Source of the DNA: Candidatus Melainabacteria bacterium
Lineage (GTDB): Bacteria; Cyanobacteriota; Vampirovibrionia; Obscuribacterales; Obscuribacteraceae
NCBI GenBank assembly: GCA_003151275.1
Contig: PLXC01000074.1
Span: forward strand, 56,134 to 120,133
Direction of reading: 5' to 3'
Length of the DNA: 64,000 nt
Below, in pieces: positions 9,557 through 19,042 of this stretch. The notes beneath the pieces are model-generated. The model worked only from the letters and a program-made list of their open reading frames with translations, was not told where the DNA came from and did no database searches. The number at the start of each line of letters is the position of its first letter. Position 1 is the first letter of the stretch. The position numbers and the translations under genes are program-made.

Positions 9557-9882
9557 ACATCTCTCCAATGTTCTAAATCGACCGCCGTGCAATCTCTTTC
9601 TGTCACAGCCAACGGGTGTGTTGACGACAATGTTGAGTATATCCCCTTTAACTGATTAATTGGTCGGTATCGAGTTGGATATCGACTGGAAGCCGCACCT
9701 TCACTTACCGAAGTGTCCTTTATGTCCCTAGCCGATTCCGCTGTTTTTGGCTAACCCTTTGTCGAGCTAGAATAGAATCACTTGCTATATGCCAGCCAAT
9801 GTTTGAATTTAGAAGAGGAGTGAATTTAGACTTGGTCATCCGTTTGTTTCAATGCACTCGTTGTCTTTCTGGAGGAATCGTC

Positions 9883-10431
9883 GTGGTTTTACCAAAGCAC
9901 CTTGTTCCGGTCGTTGATCACATCCGAGCTTTACCCGCGGCTGCGCTACCTGAACCCTGGAAGAGATCAGGTGTTTTCTCGGTGGGAGGGTTGACGGATG
10001 TTGGATTCGCGCCGAGCAGCGACATGCTGCTCGTGATTTCGAGTCAAGGGCGAGGGCTATTCGATTGCTTGTCCGGAGAAAAGATGGATCGAGATTACGA
10101 TGATGGATTCTACTTTGACACAATGGCGCTGGAGGCTGAAGGCATTGGTGCAATAGCCGGACGGTCAGTTCGCACAGCCGGGCTTCATGGAGGCGGTCTA
10201 GCACGGCAAACGAATGATGGTTGGGCCGCTGAGGAACTTCATATAGATTGGCCTGAGTCCACACTTTTGCTCGTAGAACCAGGCTCTTGGATTTACGGAA
10301 AAGCGTTCGATAAGCCCACAAAGTACACCAAGGTTCATGTTGATTCAGAAGTGCGGACATGGGGCTTTTCTCCGACAGGTAGATCATTGGTGCTAGCGAC
10401 GAGCACCGATCTCACCCTCTTCTATCGTTAG
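9883..10431 (+). CDS. orphan protein, possible beta-propeller-like fragment
   Basis: I do not recognise the family. With the GTG at 9883 as start (GGAGGA six bases upstream) the protein has 182 residues; an upstream in-frame ATG at 9799 lacks a ribosome site. No signal peptide is apparent. Two short segments look like WD40/propeller blades (VGFAPSSDMLLVISSQGRG near 45 and WGFSPTGRSLVLATSTDLT near the C-terminus), with Gly-rich stretches between. No cysteines or catalytic motifs stand out. It stands alone, between a divergently transcribed flavoprotein gene and a convergent Gly-rich gene. Confidence 0.6.
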   Translation: MVLPKHLVPVVDHIRALPAAALPEPWKRSGVFSVGGLTDVGFAPSSDMLLVISSQGRGLFDCLSGEKMDRDYDDGFYFDTMALEAEGIGAIAGRSVRTAGLHGGGLARQTNDGWAAEELHIDWPESTLLLVEPGSWIYGKAFDKPTKYTKVHVDSEVRTWGFSPTGRSLVLATSTDLTLFYR

Positions 10432-10592
10432 GAACCGGTCTCTTCCTCTTGACACCACATAAGGTATCAATGTGTTGCTGAAATCAAGTTCTGATGGATT
10501 TTCCGGCAGTGATATGTCACGCGGGCGTCGGCGTCGGGTATAGACATCACCCTCAGTGAAGTTTTTCATATGGTATCAAAGCCGGTCGCGGG

Positions 10593-10976
10593 TCAACGAG
10601 AAGTAGAGTCTGCCCACTGGTAGTTTTTGGTGGTTTGAGCGCCGTCGAGGTTGGCTCGTTTTCGATCGCTTGCCAGAGTCGCAGCATCATCTTTGTTTTG
10701 TAGATTTTGATTTGGATTTGTTTGGTTGTTTGAACCAAGATTGCCGTAGCCATACCCTCCTCCACGACCGCCGCGGCCAAATCCGCCGCGCCTTCGGCTT
10801 TGCGGTGTCTTGCCTGCGCTTCCCTGACCTGTTCCTGTGTGACCTGTGCTGGCAGGAGCAGCACTTCTGCCACCGGACGCATGTCCGCCACCGCCGCCTC
10901 TAGCAGACGCGGGTATTTGACTAGCAACGACGGAAGTCAAAAGCATAATTAGGACTAAAGGAAGTTGAATTTTCAT
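10593..10976 (-). CDS. small Gly/Asn-rich secreted protein
   Basis: 127 residues from the ATG at 10976. I prefer this start to the one nine codons earlier because a signal peptide (MKIQLPLVLIMLLTSVVASQ, cleavage likely near SARG) follows directly. The mature part is low-complexity: GGGGGHASGG, then Ser/Thr/Gly, then RRRGGFGRGGRGGGYGYG and an Asn/Gln-rich stretch. No domain is recognised. Such proteins are usually envelope or surface components, but function is not shown. It lies downstream of the PBP1A gene on the same strand, 102 bp away. Confidence 0.7.
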   Translation of the reverse strand: MKIQLPLVLIMLLTSVVASQIPASARGGGGGHASGGRSAAPASTGHTGTGQGSAGKTPQSRRRGGFGRGGRGGGYGYGNLGSNNQTNPNQNLQNKDDAATLASDRKRANLDGAQTTKNYQWADSTSR

Positions 10977-11078
10977 TTCGCTATTATAGTCCACCCTTGA
11001 CAATTTGTGGTAGCGTGATTCCGTAAGTTAGTCCGCTGTGCGGAGTCCTGACTTTATTTTGCACTTTGATTTCAACGC

Positions 11079-13385
11079 CTATTCATTTCCAGTTGGACCA
11101 GGCGATGGAGCGCTCCTTGTCGGCGCTGGTGCGCCTTCAGGGTGTTGGATGGAAGGAGCAGGCTCTGACGCAGGTTGATGGATCTCGGGAGCACGTGGTG
11201 GCATATCTTGTTGAACGTCAGGCGCGTGAGTTGCTGGTTCATCTCGATGCGTCTCAGGTTCGTGCAGCGGCTCAGTGTGAATTGGCTCGGTTTCAGGATG
11301 GTCGGTGTGAGTCGCTGATTCAGAAGTTCCTGGAGTTTCCGGTGGCTTCTGCAATGTATTTTGCTCAATAGGTGGCCCGCCTTCGTTTTCGTCCATTGGT
11401 TCACCTTCTGTCGGAGGTTGCACACCAGGCGCTGGAAGTTGCGATTGATCAGCTTTTACGCCAGCTTCGAAGTCCTCAATATCCTTAAGAACTTTTGCGT
11501 TAATGGGAGCTGCCTGTTTTGCCATCGGTGTTGCCGGTGCGTCGAATGCCACCGTAGGTGGTGTATGCGTTTTATAGAAATCCGTCATGTAGTCGTGCCA
11601 GATCTTGGCCATGACCGTGCCGCCCGTAACATTGCCGCGCACCGCACTGTAGTCGTCATTGCCGCCCCAGACGGCCGTCACCGTGTCCGGAGTGAAGCCA
11701 ACAAACCATATATCTCGCGCCTTGTCTGCAGTGCCTGTTTTTCCGGCAACGGCGATTTTTGGCAGACGAGCTTGAGTTCCTGTGCCCTTGCTCACCACAT
11801 CTTGCAGCACATCAACGAGTTCAAGAACCGGTTCGGCGGGAAAGACAGCCGTTTTCTGTTGGGCTGGTGTTTGCAGTTTGTGACCTTGACTGTCATCAAT
11901 TTGGCGGATTATTTGTGAGGGCATGAAGACGCCCTTGCGGGCTAAAGTGGCATAACCATTGGCAAGTTCGAGCGGCGATATTGCGCATGCTCCCAAGGCG
12001 AGCGGTAGGTTGCTGTCCAATGGAGCCGTGATACCGGCTGCTCTTGCGGTTTCTATAATTTTGTTAGGACCGACTGCCTGGGCGATTCTGATCGAGCACA
12101 AGTTGCGAGAGAGAGTCAGGGCGGTTCTCACAGTTATTCTTCCTAGATAACGACCATCAAAGTTTTTGGGAGAATATTTTTGACCGAATCCCACATCAAT
12201 AGTTATTGGGGAGTCGTCCAGCATAGTATTTTGCTGAAGTGCACCACTCATAATACCAGTCAAATAAACGAAAGGCTTGAAGGCAGAGCCCGCTGTATGC
12301 GGGTTTGTCGCTCTGTTGAACTGATGCGATCGATAATCACCAACACCACCAACCATGGCAATCACACCACCGTCTTTCACCGAAATAGATACCAGCGCGC
12401 CTTGACTTATGCCCGTTGGTGCCGTTTCAATTCCCTTGTTCAGTTCTTTCTCTGCGGCTGCTTGTGCTTCGGGATCCAGGTTTGTATAAACTCTCAATCC
12501 GCTGCCCCAAAGCTGCGTTTCAGAAAATTGATTCTTCAACAACTGGACTACGTAATTGACATAATAAGGAAAAGGCTGAGTTGGAACAGCGCCTTTTCTG
12601 AATGCAATTTTTTTGTTTTTTGTCTGATCTGCGACGGCTTGAGTAATGAACTCTTGCTCCGCCATAGCATCGAGCACCTGATGCTGCCTATCAATGGCGT
12701 CCGGCAAGTACTTCGGATCACTCATCCTGGACGGGGCTCGGATCAACCCGGCCAGGAATGCTGACTCACCGACGGTGAGTGCACTTGCGTGCTTGTTGAA
12801 ATATGTGCCGGCGGCGCGCTCAATTCCATAGACACCCCTTCCAAAATAAATATCGTTCAAGTAAGTTTCCAGAATTCGATTTTTGGAATTGTTGATCTCT
12901 ACGTCTAAGGAAAGCAGCGCTTCCATCACTTTCCGTTTCATGCTCCGATCTTTTGGATCCAAATACAGGTTGCGCACTAGTTGTTGAGTGATTGTGGAGC
13001 CGCCTTGTCTCAGGCGCCCTGCTTTTACATTGGTCAGAATCGCTCGGCTGATACCGAGCGGATCGACTCCGTGGTGCTCGTAAAAGTGGTGATCTTCTGC
13101 CGCTATGGCAGCATGTCGCATGTGCACAGACATCTTTGAAAATGGCACTGGTATGCTGTCTCGATCGGCATAGACCGTACTGATGTGGTGATTAAAGCGA
13201 TCGAATACAGCAACACCATTGCCGACTTCATATACGGTTGGCAGCGCTGTGAAGGCTGGTATACCCAGCCAGATTTTAGTCATGGTCCAACCCAGCAATG
13301 AAAACGCTGCCAAAAGAGCGAGCCACATTATCGCGTTGATTAATGGATGACGTTTCGGCTGGGGAGTGTTCATGGGCCTGATCAT
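11079..13385 (-). CDS. class A penicillin-binding protein (PBP1A type)
   Basis: Bifunctional peptidoglycan glycosyltransferase/transpeptidase, 768 residues, anchored by one membrane helix at about 18-40. The GT51 domain (about 75-245) has the catalytic Glu in AAIAAEDHHFYEHHG and the motifs GGSTITQQLVRN and YLNDIYFGRG. The transpeptidase domain (about 320-610) has SxxK in GSAFKPFVY, SxN in LSRNLCS and KTGT. A disordered tail of about 130 residues rich in Pro, Glu, His and Thr follows. Its ATG overlaps the stop of the upstream kinase gene (ATGA at 13382-13385), so translation is likely coupled. A role of that kinase in controlling wall synthesis is an inference from this overlap. Confidence 0.95.
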   Translation of the reverse strand: MIRPMNTPQPKRHPLINAIMWLALLAAFSLLGWTMTKIWLGIPAFTALPTVYEVGNGVAVFDRFNHHISTVYADRDSIPVPFSKMSVHMRHAAIAAEDHHFYEHHGVDPLGISRAILTNVKAGRLRQGGSTITQQLVRNLYLDPKDRSMKRKVMEALLSLDVEINNSKNRILETYLNDIYFGRGVYGIERAAGTYFNKHASALTVGESAFLAGLIRAPSRMSDPKYLPDAIDRQHQVLDAMAEQEFITQAVADQTKNKKIAFRKGAVPTQPFPYYVNYVVQLLKNQFSETQLWGSGLRVYTNLDPEAQAAAEKELNKGIETAPTGISQGALVSISVKDGGVIAMVGGVGDYRSHQFNRATNPHTAGSAFKPFVYLTGIMSGALQQNTMLDDSPITIDVGFGQKYSPKNFDGRYLGRITVRTALTLSRNLCSIRIAQAVGPNKIIETARAAGITAPLDSNLPLALGACAISPLELANGYATLARKGVFMPSQIIRQIDDSQGHKLQTPAQQKTAVFPAEPVLELVDVLQDVVSKGTGTQARLPKIAVAGKTGTADKARDIWFVGFTPDTVTAVWGGNDDYSAVRGNVTGGTVMAKIWHDYMTDFYKTHTPPTVAFDAPATPMAKQAAPINAKVLKDIEDFEAGVKADQSQLPAPGVQPPTEGEPMDENEGGPPIEQNTLQKPPETPGTSESATHTDHPETEPIHTEPLHEPETHRDEPATHAPDVQQDMPPRAPEIHQPASEPAPSIQHPEGAPAPTRSAPSPGPTGNE

Positions 13386-15709
13386 TGCCCTGAAAGAACC
13401 TTCTGTGCTTCGTCCGTTTTATGGAGCTTGGTTAGGACGTTTGCGTAGTATTTCTTAGTGCGCAAGGTTTTTGCATTCGTAGCACCTAGCACCGACTTTT
13501 GAATTTCGTAAGCCTTCTTGTAGTAAGGCTCAGCCTGGGCGTATTTCTTTCCCTGGTCGTAAAGAACTGCGAGGCAGAATTCGTTTTCAGCAACGGTCTC
13601 ATTGTTTGTGCCAAATTTCTTTTCGTACGTAGCCAGCGACTGTAAAAGTTGTGATTCCGCGGCGCCGTATTTATGCATCGCATAGTTGAGTGTGCCCAGG
13701 CAAAGAAGCGTGTCTGCAGTTTCGATATTACCTGGCGTCAACTTGGTTGTTCTAATTTGCAAAGCCTTGAGGTATAAACTTTCTGCTTCTTTGTATTTGC
13801 CTTCGTACTGATAGACCTGAGCAAGAGCGTTGCAAACGGAGGCAGTTTCTGGATCATTTGGCCCTTTTGCATTCTCGATAATTTGTTTTGCCGCAATTAA
13901 ATGTTTGCGCGCTTCAGCAATTCTGCCTTGTTTTAAAGCCAAGTTGCCCAGCTCAAATGAAGTTCGGGCGTATTCAATATGATCATCTCCACTAAAATCC
14001 TTGTCGATTTCAAGGGCCCGTTGGAGAGATTTTTGCGCTTTGGCGAAGTCAGATTTCTTCGTATAAATGTGCCCTAAACCGTTTAGTGCATGGGCTTCGA
14101 AACTTTCTCTAGGCTTTTTCGTTTTCGCCTCAATCGCAAGTACTTCGTCATAATTAGCAATTGCGCCATCGAGTTGAAACGCTTCTCTCTCGACATCACC
14201 AAGCATGTTAAGCGCCTCGGCGCGGCGATCGTCAGTTACGTCTGTGCGTTTTAGTGTTTCAAGTAATTGTTTTTCGGCATCGGCGTAGTCAGCTTTGTTA
14301 TAGAAGGCTTCTGCAATGTCCATCGAGCCATCAAAAGAAGTGGTGTGTTGTGGCTGTGGCTGTGGCGAGTGTTGGTTGGCGATAAAAAAGGAGATCGCAA
14401 TGCCGATGATCACAACTAGAATGGCACCACCGATAGGGGCCCATCTTAGTAAGCTGGCGTGTGTTGAATTAGATTTAGGTATGGATGATTCAAGGGAAGT
14501 GGTCGGCGGAGTGGTCGGCATAGTGGTCGGTAAAACGGTTGGCGGAATGGTCTCAGCGCTAGCTGGACTTGGTTCACTGCTCGCAGCAGCTTTGTTCAGA
14601 TTCCGCGGAGCGGTTATTTCCGCCGTCGTTTCAAGTGTTTCGTGAGGAGGCAATGGTTTCGTAACCTGCGCCAAAGTGGTGCCGCTTTGCAGTGACCCTG
14701 CCAGCTCAGGATCTAGCACCACCCCTGGTGTGCTGCGGGCAAAAATGATCAGCGCATCTTTTAGCTCACTCATATTCTGAAATCTGTCGGCAGGCTCTTT
14801 CGCCAGACATTTAAAGACGATCGCCTCAAGCTCTTCGGGTACTTTCGAATCTGGATTTTTGTCGAAAAAGGCGCCTGGCACTTCGTTCACTTGCTTATAC
14901 ATGCATTCCATTGGATCTTGCCCAAAGAATGGTGAACTGCCGGACAGGGTTCGATACATGACGCAACCCAGCGAGTAGATGTCGGAGCGAATATCGAGCA
15001 CTCTGCCGCGACACTGTTCTGGACTCATGTAAAGTGGGCTGCCAAAAACTTCACCGGTTTGGGTGAGGTGATTTGATTCGCCCTCCATTGGCAACACTTT
15101 AGCGATTCCGAAGTCGACGATTTTGACGAAATCTTTCCTGTGATCAAACTCTACCAACATGATGTTGCCCGGTTTTAGATCTCGGTGAATTACTCCTTTG
15201 GAATGAGCATGCGCTAATCCAGCGCAGGCTTGGGCAAAAATGTTCGTTGCCCTGTCTGACGGAAGAAGCCCGAATTGGTCCAAAATTTCCGCTAGATTGG
15301 TCCCCTCCAGAAAGTCCATTACCAGGAACGGGGCACCAGCAGGCGTCAGACCGAAATCAAAGACAGTTAAGATATTGGGATGGGAGAGAGAACTTGCTGC
15401 CTGCGCTTCTTGCTGGAATCTCTTCAAATTTGATGAACTGGAGACGTACTGTGGATGCATCATCTTGATGGCGACAATGCGCTTCATCAATATGTGCTTG
15501 GCTTTGTAAATCATTCCCATGCCGCCGCCGCCAATGACTTCAAGTACTTCGTACTTGTCGCCGACAATTTTGCCGACCATGTCTTCTTGTATTAGGGGCG
15601 TTAAAGTTGTGCCGTCATGCGGACACACTGCCGTGTCCCCCGAGAATTCCTGCCCGCAAGAGATGCAGGCTTTTCGGGTAATGCTTCTCGAGGTGTTTTC
15701 CAGGTTCAC
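13382..15709 (-). CDS. membrane Ser/Thr protein kinase with C-terminal TPRs
   Basis: 775 residues. An N-terminal Cys motif (C15, C18, C29, then HDG) is followed by a Hanks-type kinase domain at about 53-330: glycine loop GGGGMGMIYKA, K82 in VAIK, HRDLKPGN, DFGIAK and MSPEQCRGR. A Pro/Thr-rich linker leads to one membrane helix near 418-440 (GGAILVVIIGIAISFF), then about seven TPR_12-like repeats to the end, placed outside the cytoplasm by topology. It is translationally coupled to the PBP1A gene, so the TPR part could sense or bind wall components while the kinase acts inside. The kinase is paralogous to that at 3176-5509, including the same GEVFGSPLYMSPEQC string. Confidence 0.93.
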   Translation of the reverse strand: MNLENTSRSITRKACISCGQEFSGDTAVCPHDGTTLTPLIQEDMVGKIVGDKYEVLEVIGGGGMGMIYKAKHILMKRIVAIKMMHPQYVSSSSNLKRFQQEAQAASSLSHPNILTVFDFGLTPAGAPFLVMDFLEGTNLAEILDQFGLLPSDRATNIFAQACAGLAHAHSKGVIHRDLKPGNIMLVEFDHRKDFVKIVDFGIAKVLPMEGESNHLTQTGEVFGSPLYMSPEQCRGRVLDIRSDIYSLGCVMYRTLSGSSPFFGQDPMECMYKQVNEVPGAFFDKNPDSKVPEELEAIVFKCLAKEPADRFQNMSELKDALIIFARSTPGVVLDPELAGSLQSGTTLAQVTKPLPPHETLETTAEITAPRNLNKAAASSEPSPASAETIPPTVLPTTMPTTPPTTSLESSIPKSNSTHASLLRWAPIGGAILVVIIGIAISFFIANQHSPQPQPQHTTSFDGSMDIAEAFYNKADYADAEKQLLETLKRTDVTDDRRAEALNMLGDVEREAFQLDGAIANYDEVLAIEAKTKKPRESFEAHALNGLGHIYTKKSDFAKAQKSLQRALEIDKDFSGDDHIEYARTSFELGNLALKQGRIAEARKHLIAAKQIIENAKGPNDPETASVCNALAQVYQYEGKYKEAESLYLKALQIRTTKLTPGNIETADTLLCLGTLNYAMHKYGAAESQLLQSLATYEKKFGTNNETVAENEFCLAVLYDQGKKYAQAEPYYKKAYEIQKSVLGATNAKTLRTKKYYANVLTKLHKTDEAQKVLSGQ

Positions 15710-16063
15710 TGAGAACTATTGACTTCCGTTCAGATCTTGTTGCGGCCTCTCTATAGCTTACTAGACAGGCGGCTGACATGCTAATCCCCTTGAAACATTG
15801 CTAAATGCCAGCATTAGAGGGCGCTTAGTCAAGCTTGTTAGGCACCGAATTTGGTGGCTTAAACTGGTGTTTTTTGTTTTGTCGGATCTAAGTGGCATTG
15901 CCTTGTAACTTTATGGCCGCTGGCATTGACTTGTTAAAAATGGATATATGGAAAGTCGCATGTACTGTGTGTTTTGGCAATCCCAATAATAAAGAGCGGG
16001 AACTAATTTGATACTTATTTCGCCTGTATTATTGTGAAACGATGATAGGCACAGAAGTTAGAC
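15710..16063. other. divergent intergenic region, promoters expected
   Basis: 354 bp without a gene, between the kinase/PBP operon (leftward) and the 16064 gene (rightward). It must hold both promoters. For the right side a fair match is TTGATA at 16008-16013 and TATTGT at 16030-16035 with 16 bp between. I see no clear leftward match, repeat or hairpin. Confidence 0.5.
16008..16035 (+). promoter_or_regulatory. candidate sigma-70-type promoter
   Basis: TTGATA and TATTGT separated by 16 bp, about 30 bp before the ATG at 16064. Five of six and four of six bases match the consensus. Prediction by eye only. Confidence 0.3.
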
Positions 16064-16333
16064 ATGGCACTTGATCGAAAACTTGATAATCGCCGCGCCA
16101 CTCTGCCTCTAAAGCTTGTCGAGAGCAATTTTAATTTAGATCAACTGCTCAGGCTGGCCGCTCAATATCATCTTGGCGGCCTTAAGTTGACTGATGACGA
16201 ACTTTCCGGTTTGATTAAACAAATAAAGAAAAACGGCATGGTTGAACTGGACTTGGGCGACGGACGCAAAATTGAGAGTGTTCGCGTAGAACGAAAGCTC
16301 GACGGTTCCGTATGCATATTCTTTGGCATTTGA
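16064..16333 (+). CDS. small orphan protein, 89 residues
   Basis: Family not recognised. The protein is soluble in composition, with a helical middle (LDQLLRLAAQYHLGGLKLTDDELSGLIKQ) and a C-terminal beta-like part (ELDLGDGRKIESVRVERKLDG). It is 92 bp upstream of the histidine kinase gene on the same strand. It may be its partner or a regulator, but nothing in the sequence proves this. The ATG has AGAAGT upstream, a weak ribosome site. Confidence 0.6.
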   Translation: MALDRKLDNRRATLPLKLVESNFNLDQLLRLAAQYHLGGLKLTDDELSGLIKQIKKNGMVELDLGDGRKIESVRVERKLDGSVCIFFGI

Positions 16334-16425
16334 AGCAACTGATTCACCACAGGTTATACTGGCAGTAATTGGGCGGTGTTGGCGCATCTGAGCGACCAGC
16401 AACTGTGTTACTTCTGGGAGCAGCG

Positions 16426-18018
16426 ATGACCACGAGCGACCAAGTCAACATTTTGCTTGTTGATGATCGTCCTGAAAACCTTCTGGTACTTAAAGCAACC
16501 TTGGGCTCGCTGGGTGTAAACCTGGTTGAGGCGCAATCCGGCAAGGAGGCGCTTAAATTTCTCCTTGATAAGGAGTTTGCTGTCATCCTTCTTGACGTTA
16601 TGATGCCCGAGATGGACGGTTTTGAAGTCGCTCGCATAGTGAGAGAGCGCGAAAAGTCAAAACTTACACCAATCATTTTCGTCACCGCGATGTTTCTCGA
16701 TGACCAGGATGCATTTCGCGGCTACTCAGTTGGCGCGGTCGATTACATCATGAAGCCGTTTGCTCCTGAAATTCTGCGCTCCAAAGTGACGGTATTTGTC
16801 GATCTCTTTAGAAAGACTGAGGAGATAAAACGCCAATCCGACCATATTCGAGCGATGGAACAGCGCGAATACACTGCGAAATTGCAGGCAACAGAAGAGC
16901 GCTTGCGTCAGGAAACAGAACGCGAACGTAACGAGACAAGAGCCATCCGCTCGGTGTTAGAGCACGCTCCAGTTGGGTTTGCGAGACTGGATAAAAATCA
17001 CAATGTGATCGAAACTAATAAGATGTTTGTTGAACAGTTTTCAGTTCAATGTGACATTAAGAACGAGTCTATCTTTTCCGCTCTGCCAGGGCTTCCACAG
17101 CCTGTCAGAGAAGCAATCGATCATAGCCGTCCGTTCCTCCTGCACGACTTGCAAGTGTATGAAGGCACTGGCAGTGAAACAAGTCGTTATTGTGATCTGG
17201 CTGTATGGCCAACGTCCAACAGCGAGCAGTTTACAGGCACGATTTTAGTCGGTACCGACGTTACCGAAAGAGTGCTGCTTGATTTGCAACGCAAAGACTT
17301 CGTGGCCACGCTGGCGCACGATCTGCAGACGCCCGTTATCGCCTCTGACCGGGCCTTGTCGTTATTGATTAGAAAAATCGACGGCACTGTTTCACCTGAT
17401 TTGATCAACTTTGTCACCATGTTGAAGAAAAACAACGAAAATCTTCTGCACATGATCGAGACCTTGCTTGATGTTTATCACTATGAGGAAGGCGCTAATG
17501 CTCTGTATTTCGACGAAGTGGATCTCAAGTTGTTAGCGGCAACGTGTATTGATGAACTATCCGCACTTGCCAACGAGCAAGGGCTGACAATTAATTCGGA
17601 CTTTCCAGCTGATTTGCATCCAGTTTTTGCCGACAGAACGGCGATTCGCCGAGTGATTACTAATTTGCTTGACAATTCCCTCAAGTTTACGCCGCGTGGA
17701 GGAACCGTCACTGCTCGAGCTCGAAACGATGACAACATGGTTACTTTCGAAGTAACTGATACCGGCATGGGCATCAAGCCCGACGACAAAGTGCACTTAT
17801 TTGAACGTTATTGGCACGGCACAGGCCATAAGTCATACAAGGGAAGCAGCGGTTTAGGGCTTTATTTGTGTCGCCAAATTGTTGAGTCTCACCATGGACA
17901 AATAGAATGTGACAGCAGTGTTGGTAAAATGACCACATTCAGATTCACCTTGCCGACCAAGACGGATGAATCTGTATTAACCAGTGAATCCCAACGCCTC
18001 AAACAGAGTGCCATATAA
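16426..18018 (+). CDS. receiver domain-histidine kinase hybrid
   Basis: 530 residues, started at ATG 16426 because GGGAG precedes it and the receiver domain begins at once. Receiver at about 5-125 (VNILLVDDRPEN, phospho-acceptor Asp in VILLDVMMPEMDG, Lys in YIMKPF). A coiled coil (about 130-175) joins a PAS-like domain (about 180-285). HisKA has the H-box FVATLAHDLQTP (His near 310). The ATPase has N-box VITNLLDNSLKF, G1 DTGMGIKPDD and G2 GSSGLGLYLC. No membrane helix, so the kinase is cytoplasmic. A response regulator gene starts 3 bp after its stop, which marks it as the likely partner. Confidence 0.93.
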   Translation: MTTSDQVNILLVDDRPENLLVLKATLGSLGVNLVEAQSGKEALKFLLDKEFAVILLDVMMPEMDGFEVARIVREREKSKLTPIIFVTAMFLDDQDAFRGYSVGAVDYIMKPFAPEILRSKVTVFVDLFRKTEEIKRQSDHIRAMEQREYTAKLQATEERLRQETERERNETRAIRSVLEHAPVGFARLDKNHNVIETNKMFVEQFSVQCDIKNESIFSALPGLPQPVREAIDHSRPFLLHDLQVYEGTGSETSRYCDLAVWPTSNSEQFTGTILVGTDVTERVLLDLQRKDFVATLAHDLQTPVIASDRALSLLIRKIDGTVSPDLINFVTMLKKNNENLLHMIETLLDVYHYEEGANALYFDEVDLKLLAATCIDELSALANEQGLTINSDFPADLHPVFADRTAIRRVITNLLDNSLKFTPRGGTVTARARNDDNMVTFEVTDTGMGIKPDDKVHLFERYWHGTGHKSYKGSSGLGLYLCRQIVESHHGQIECDSSVGKMTTFRFTLPTKTDESVLTSESQRLKQSAI

Positions 18019-18021
18019 AAC

Positions 18022-18717
18022 ATGTCAGAAGGAACTTCGGAAGACAAGCGCGATATCAGCATTCTCATTGTTGAGGATCATGAGTTTACAAGACTGGGTT
18101 TGAAGCTAAGTTTGGAGCAAATCGCCGGCTTAAAGATGGTGGGCGAAGCGGCAGACGGCGCCGAAGGTTTGAAGAAGGTTTTGGAACTGAAGCCTGAAGT
18201 CGTGCTTATGGACATCGAAATGCCAAACATGGATGGCATTGAAGCGACCAAACAAATTAAAGAACACGCACCGGAAGTGCGAGTGATTATGTTGACTTCC
18301 CACAAAAGCGATCAAACGATTTTCGCTGCCTTAAGTGCAGGTGCTAACGGCTATTGTTTAAAAAATATTGCCGCTCAGCAGTTATCTACCGTAATCAAGA
18401 TGGTGGCAGACGGTGCGATTTGGCTCGATCCGGGCATTGCCAACCGTGTGCTCAGCGCCTATTCGTTGCCGGATATTCAGCCTACAGTTGTGACAAAAGC
18501 TCCTCCGAAGGCGCCCAAAAGCAATATCAGTTTGTCGCCCAGAGAGACCGAGGTATTACGGCTGGTGGCAGATGGTCTAAGTAATCAGAAGATAGCGGAG
18601 CGACTTGGGCTCGGTTTGGAAACAGTAAAAACTCACATGCGCCATATTATGGAAAAACTGGCTGTTTCGGATCGCACAGAAGCCGCTGTAAAAGCTATGA
18701 AGCAAGGCATCGTTTAA
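18022..18717 (+). CDS. NarL/LuxR-type response regulator
   Basis: 231 residues. Receiver domain at about 10-130 with acidic pair VEDHEF, acceptor Asp in VVLMDIEMPNMDG and Thr/Lys in MLTSHK and YCLKNI. A short linker (Pro/Lys) leads to a LuxR helix-turn-helix at about 165-228 (LSPRETEVLRLVADGLSNQK). It would bind DNA after phosphorylation by the upstream histidine kinase, with which it forms a two-gene operon (3-bp gap). Confidence 0.94.
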   Translation: MSEGTSEDKRDISILIVEDHEFTRLGLKLSLEQIAGLKMVGEAADGAEGLKKVLELKPEVVLMDIEMPNMDGIEATKQIKEHAPEVRVIMLTSHKSDQTIFAALSAGANGYCLKNIAAQQLSTVIKMVADGAIWLDPGIANRVLSAYSLPDIQPTVVTKAPPKAPKSNISLSPRETEVLRLVADGLSNQKIAERLGLGLETVKTHMRHIMEKLAVSDRTEAAVKAMKQGIV

Positions 18718-18725
18718 TCAATAGA

Positions 18726-18809
18726 CAATTAGTATTTGTACAATGGAGCGCGCGCACCTTGCGTGCTTTGACTTCTTGCGCACAATTAGATATTTGGACA
18801 ATGGAGCGC
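18726..18809. repeat. two copies of a 26-27 bp repeat ending in TGGAGCGC
   Basis: Copies at 18726-18751 and 18783-18809 share CAATTAGnATTTGnACAATGGAGCGC. The first copy continues into GCGCACCTTGCGTGCTTTGA, the same sequence type found at 47784-47813 and 56686-56716. It is a REP-like dispersed element just after the two-component operon. Confidence 0.55.
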
Positions 18810-18856
18810 ACGGCTGTACGGTAGAGCCTTCCAAGGACTGCGTTTCTGGTCTTGGG

Positions 18857-18888
18857 AAAAAATTTCTGAAGATTTCTCAGATTTTCTG
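18857..18888 (+). terminator. AT-rich stem-loop after the two-component operon
   Basis: AAATTTCTGA and TCAGATTTT can pair around a short loop (about 18859-18884), followed by T-rich sequence. It is a plausible end for the 16426-18717 transcript. The 18718-19042 gap otherwise holds only the repeat above. Confidence 0.35.
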
Positions 18889-19042
18889 TCCGAAAATTTC
18901 CAGGCGTGTATACATGCGTTCACAGGATACTTCCACTTCCCCACTTTTTTATTTGCGACCAACCGCGTCCGCTTACCACTAGCACTTGAGCACGCTCAAT
19001 CAGAGTGCGATCCCCATACCTGAATCCTTGGAGGGTTATCAC

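Noticed and set aside
11361..11918. 185-residue plus-strand open frame
   Set aside because: Antisense to the transpeptidase domain and the disordered tail of PBP1A; no signal or domain.
12180..12764. 194-residue plus-strand open frame
   Set aside because: It is antisense to conserved PBP1A motifs and shows no protein features.
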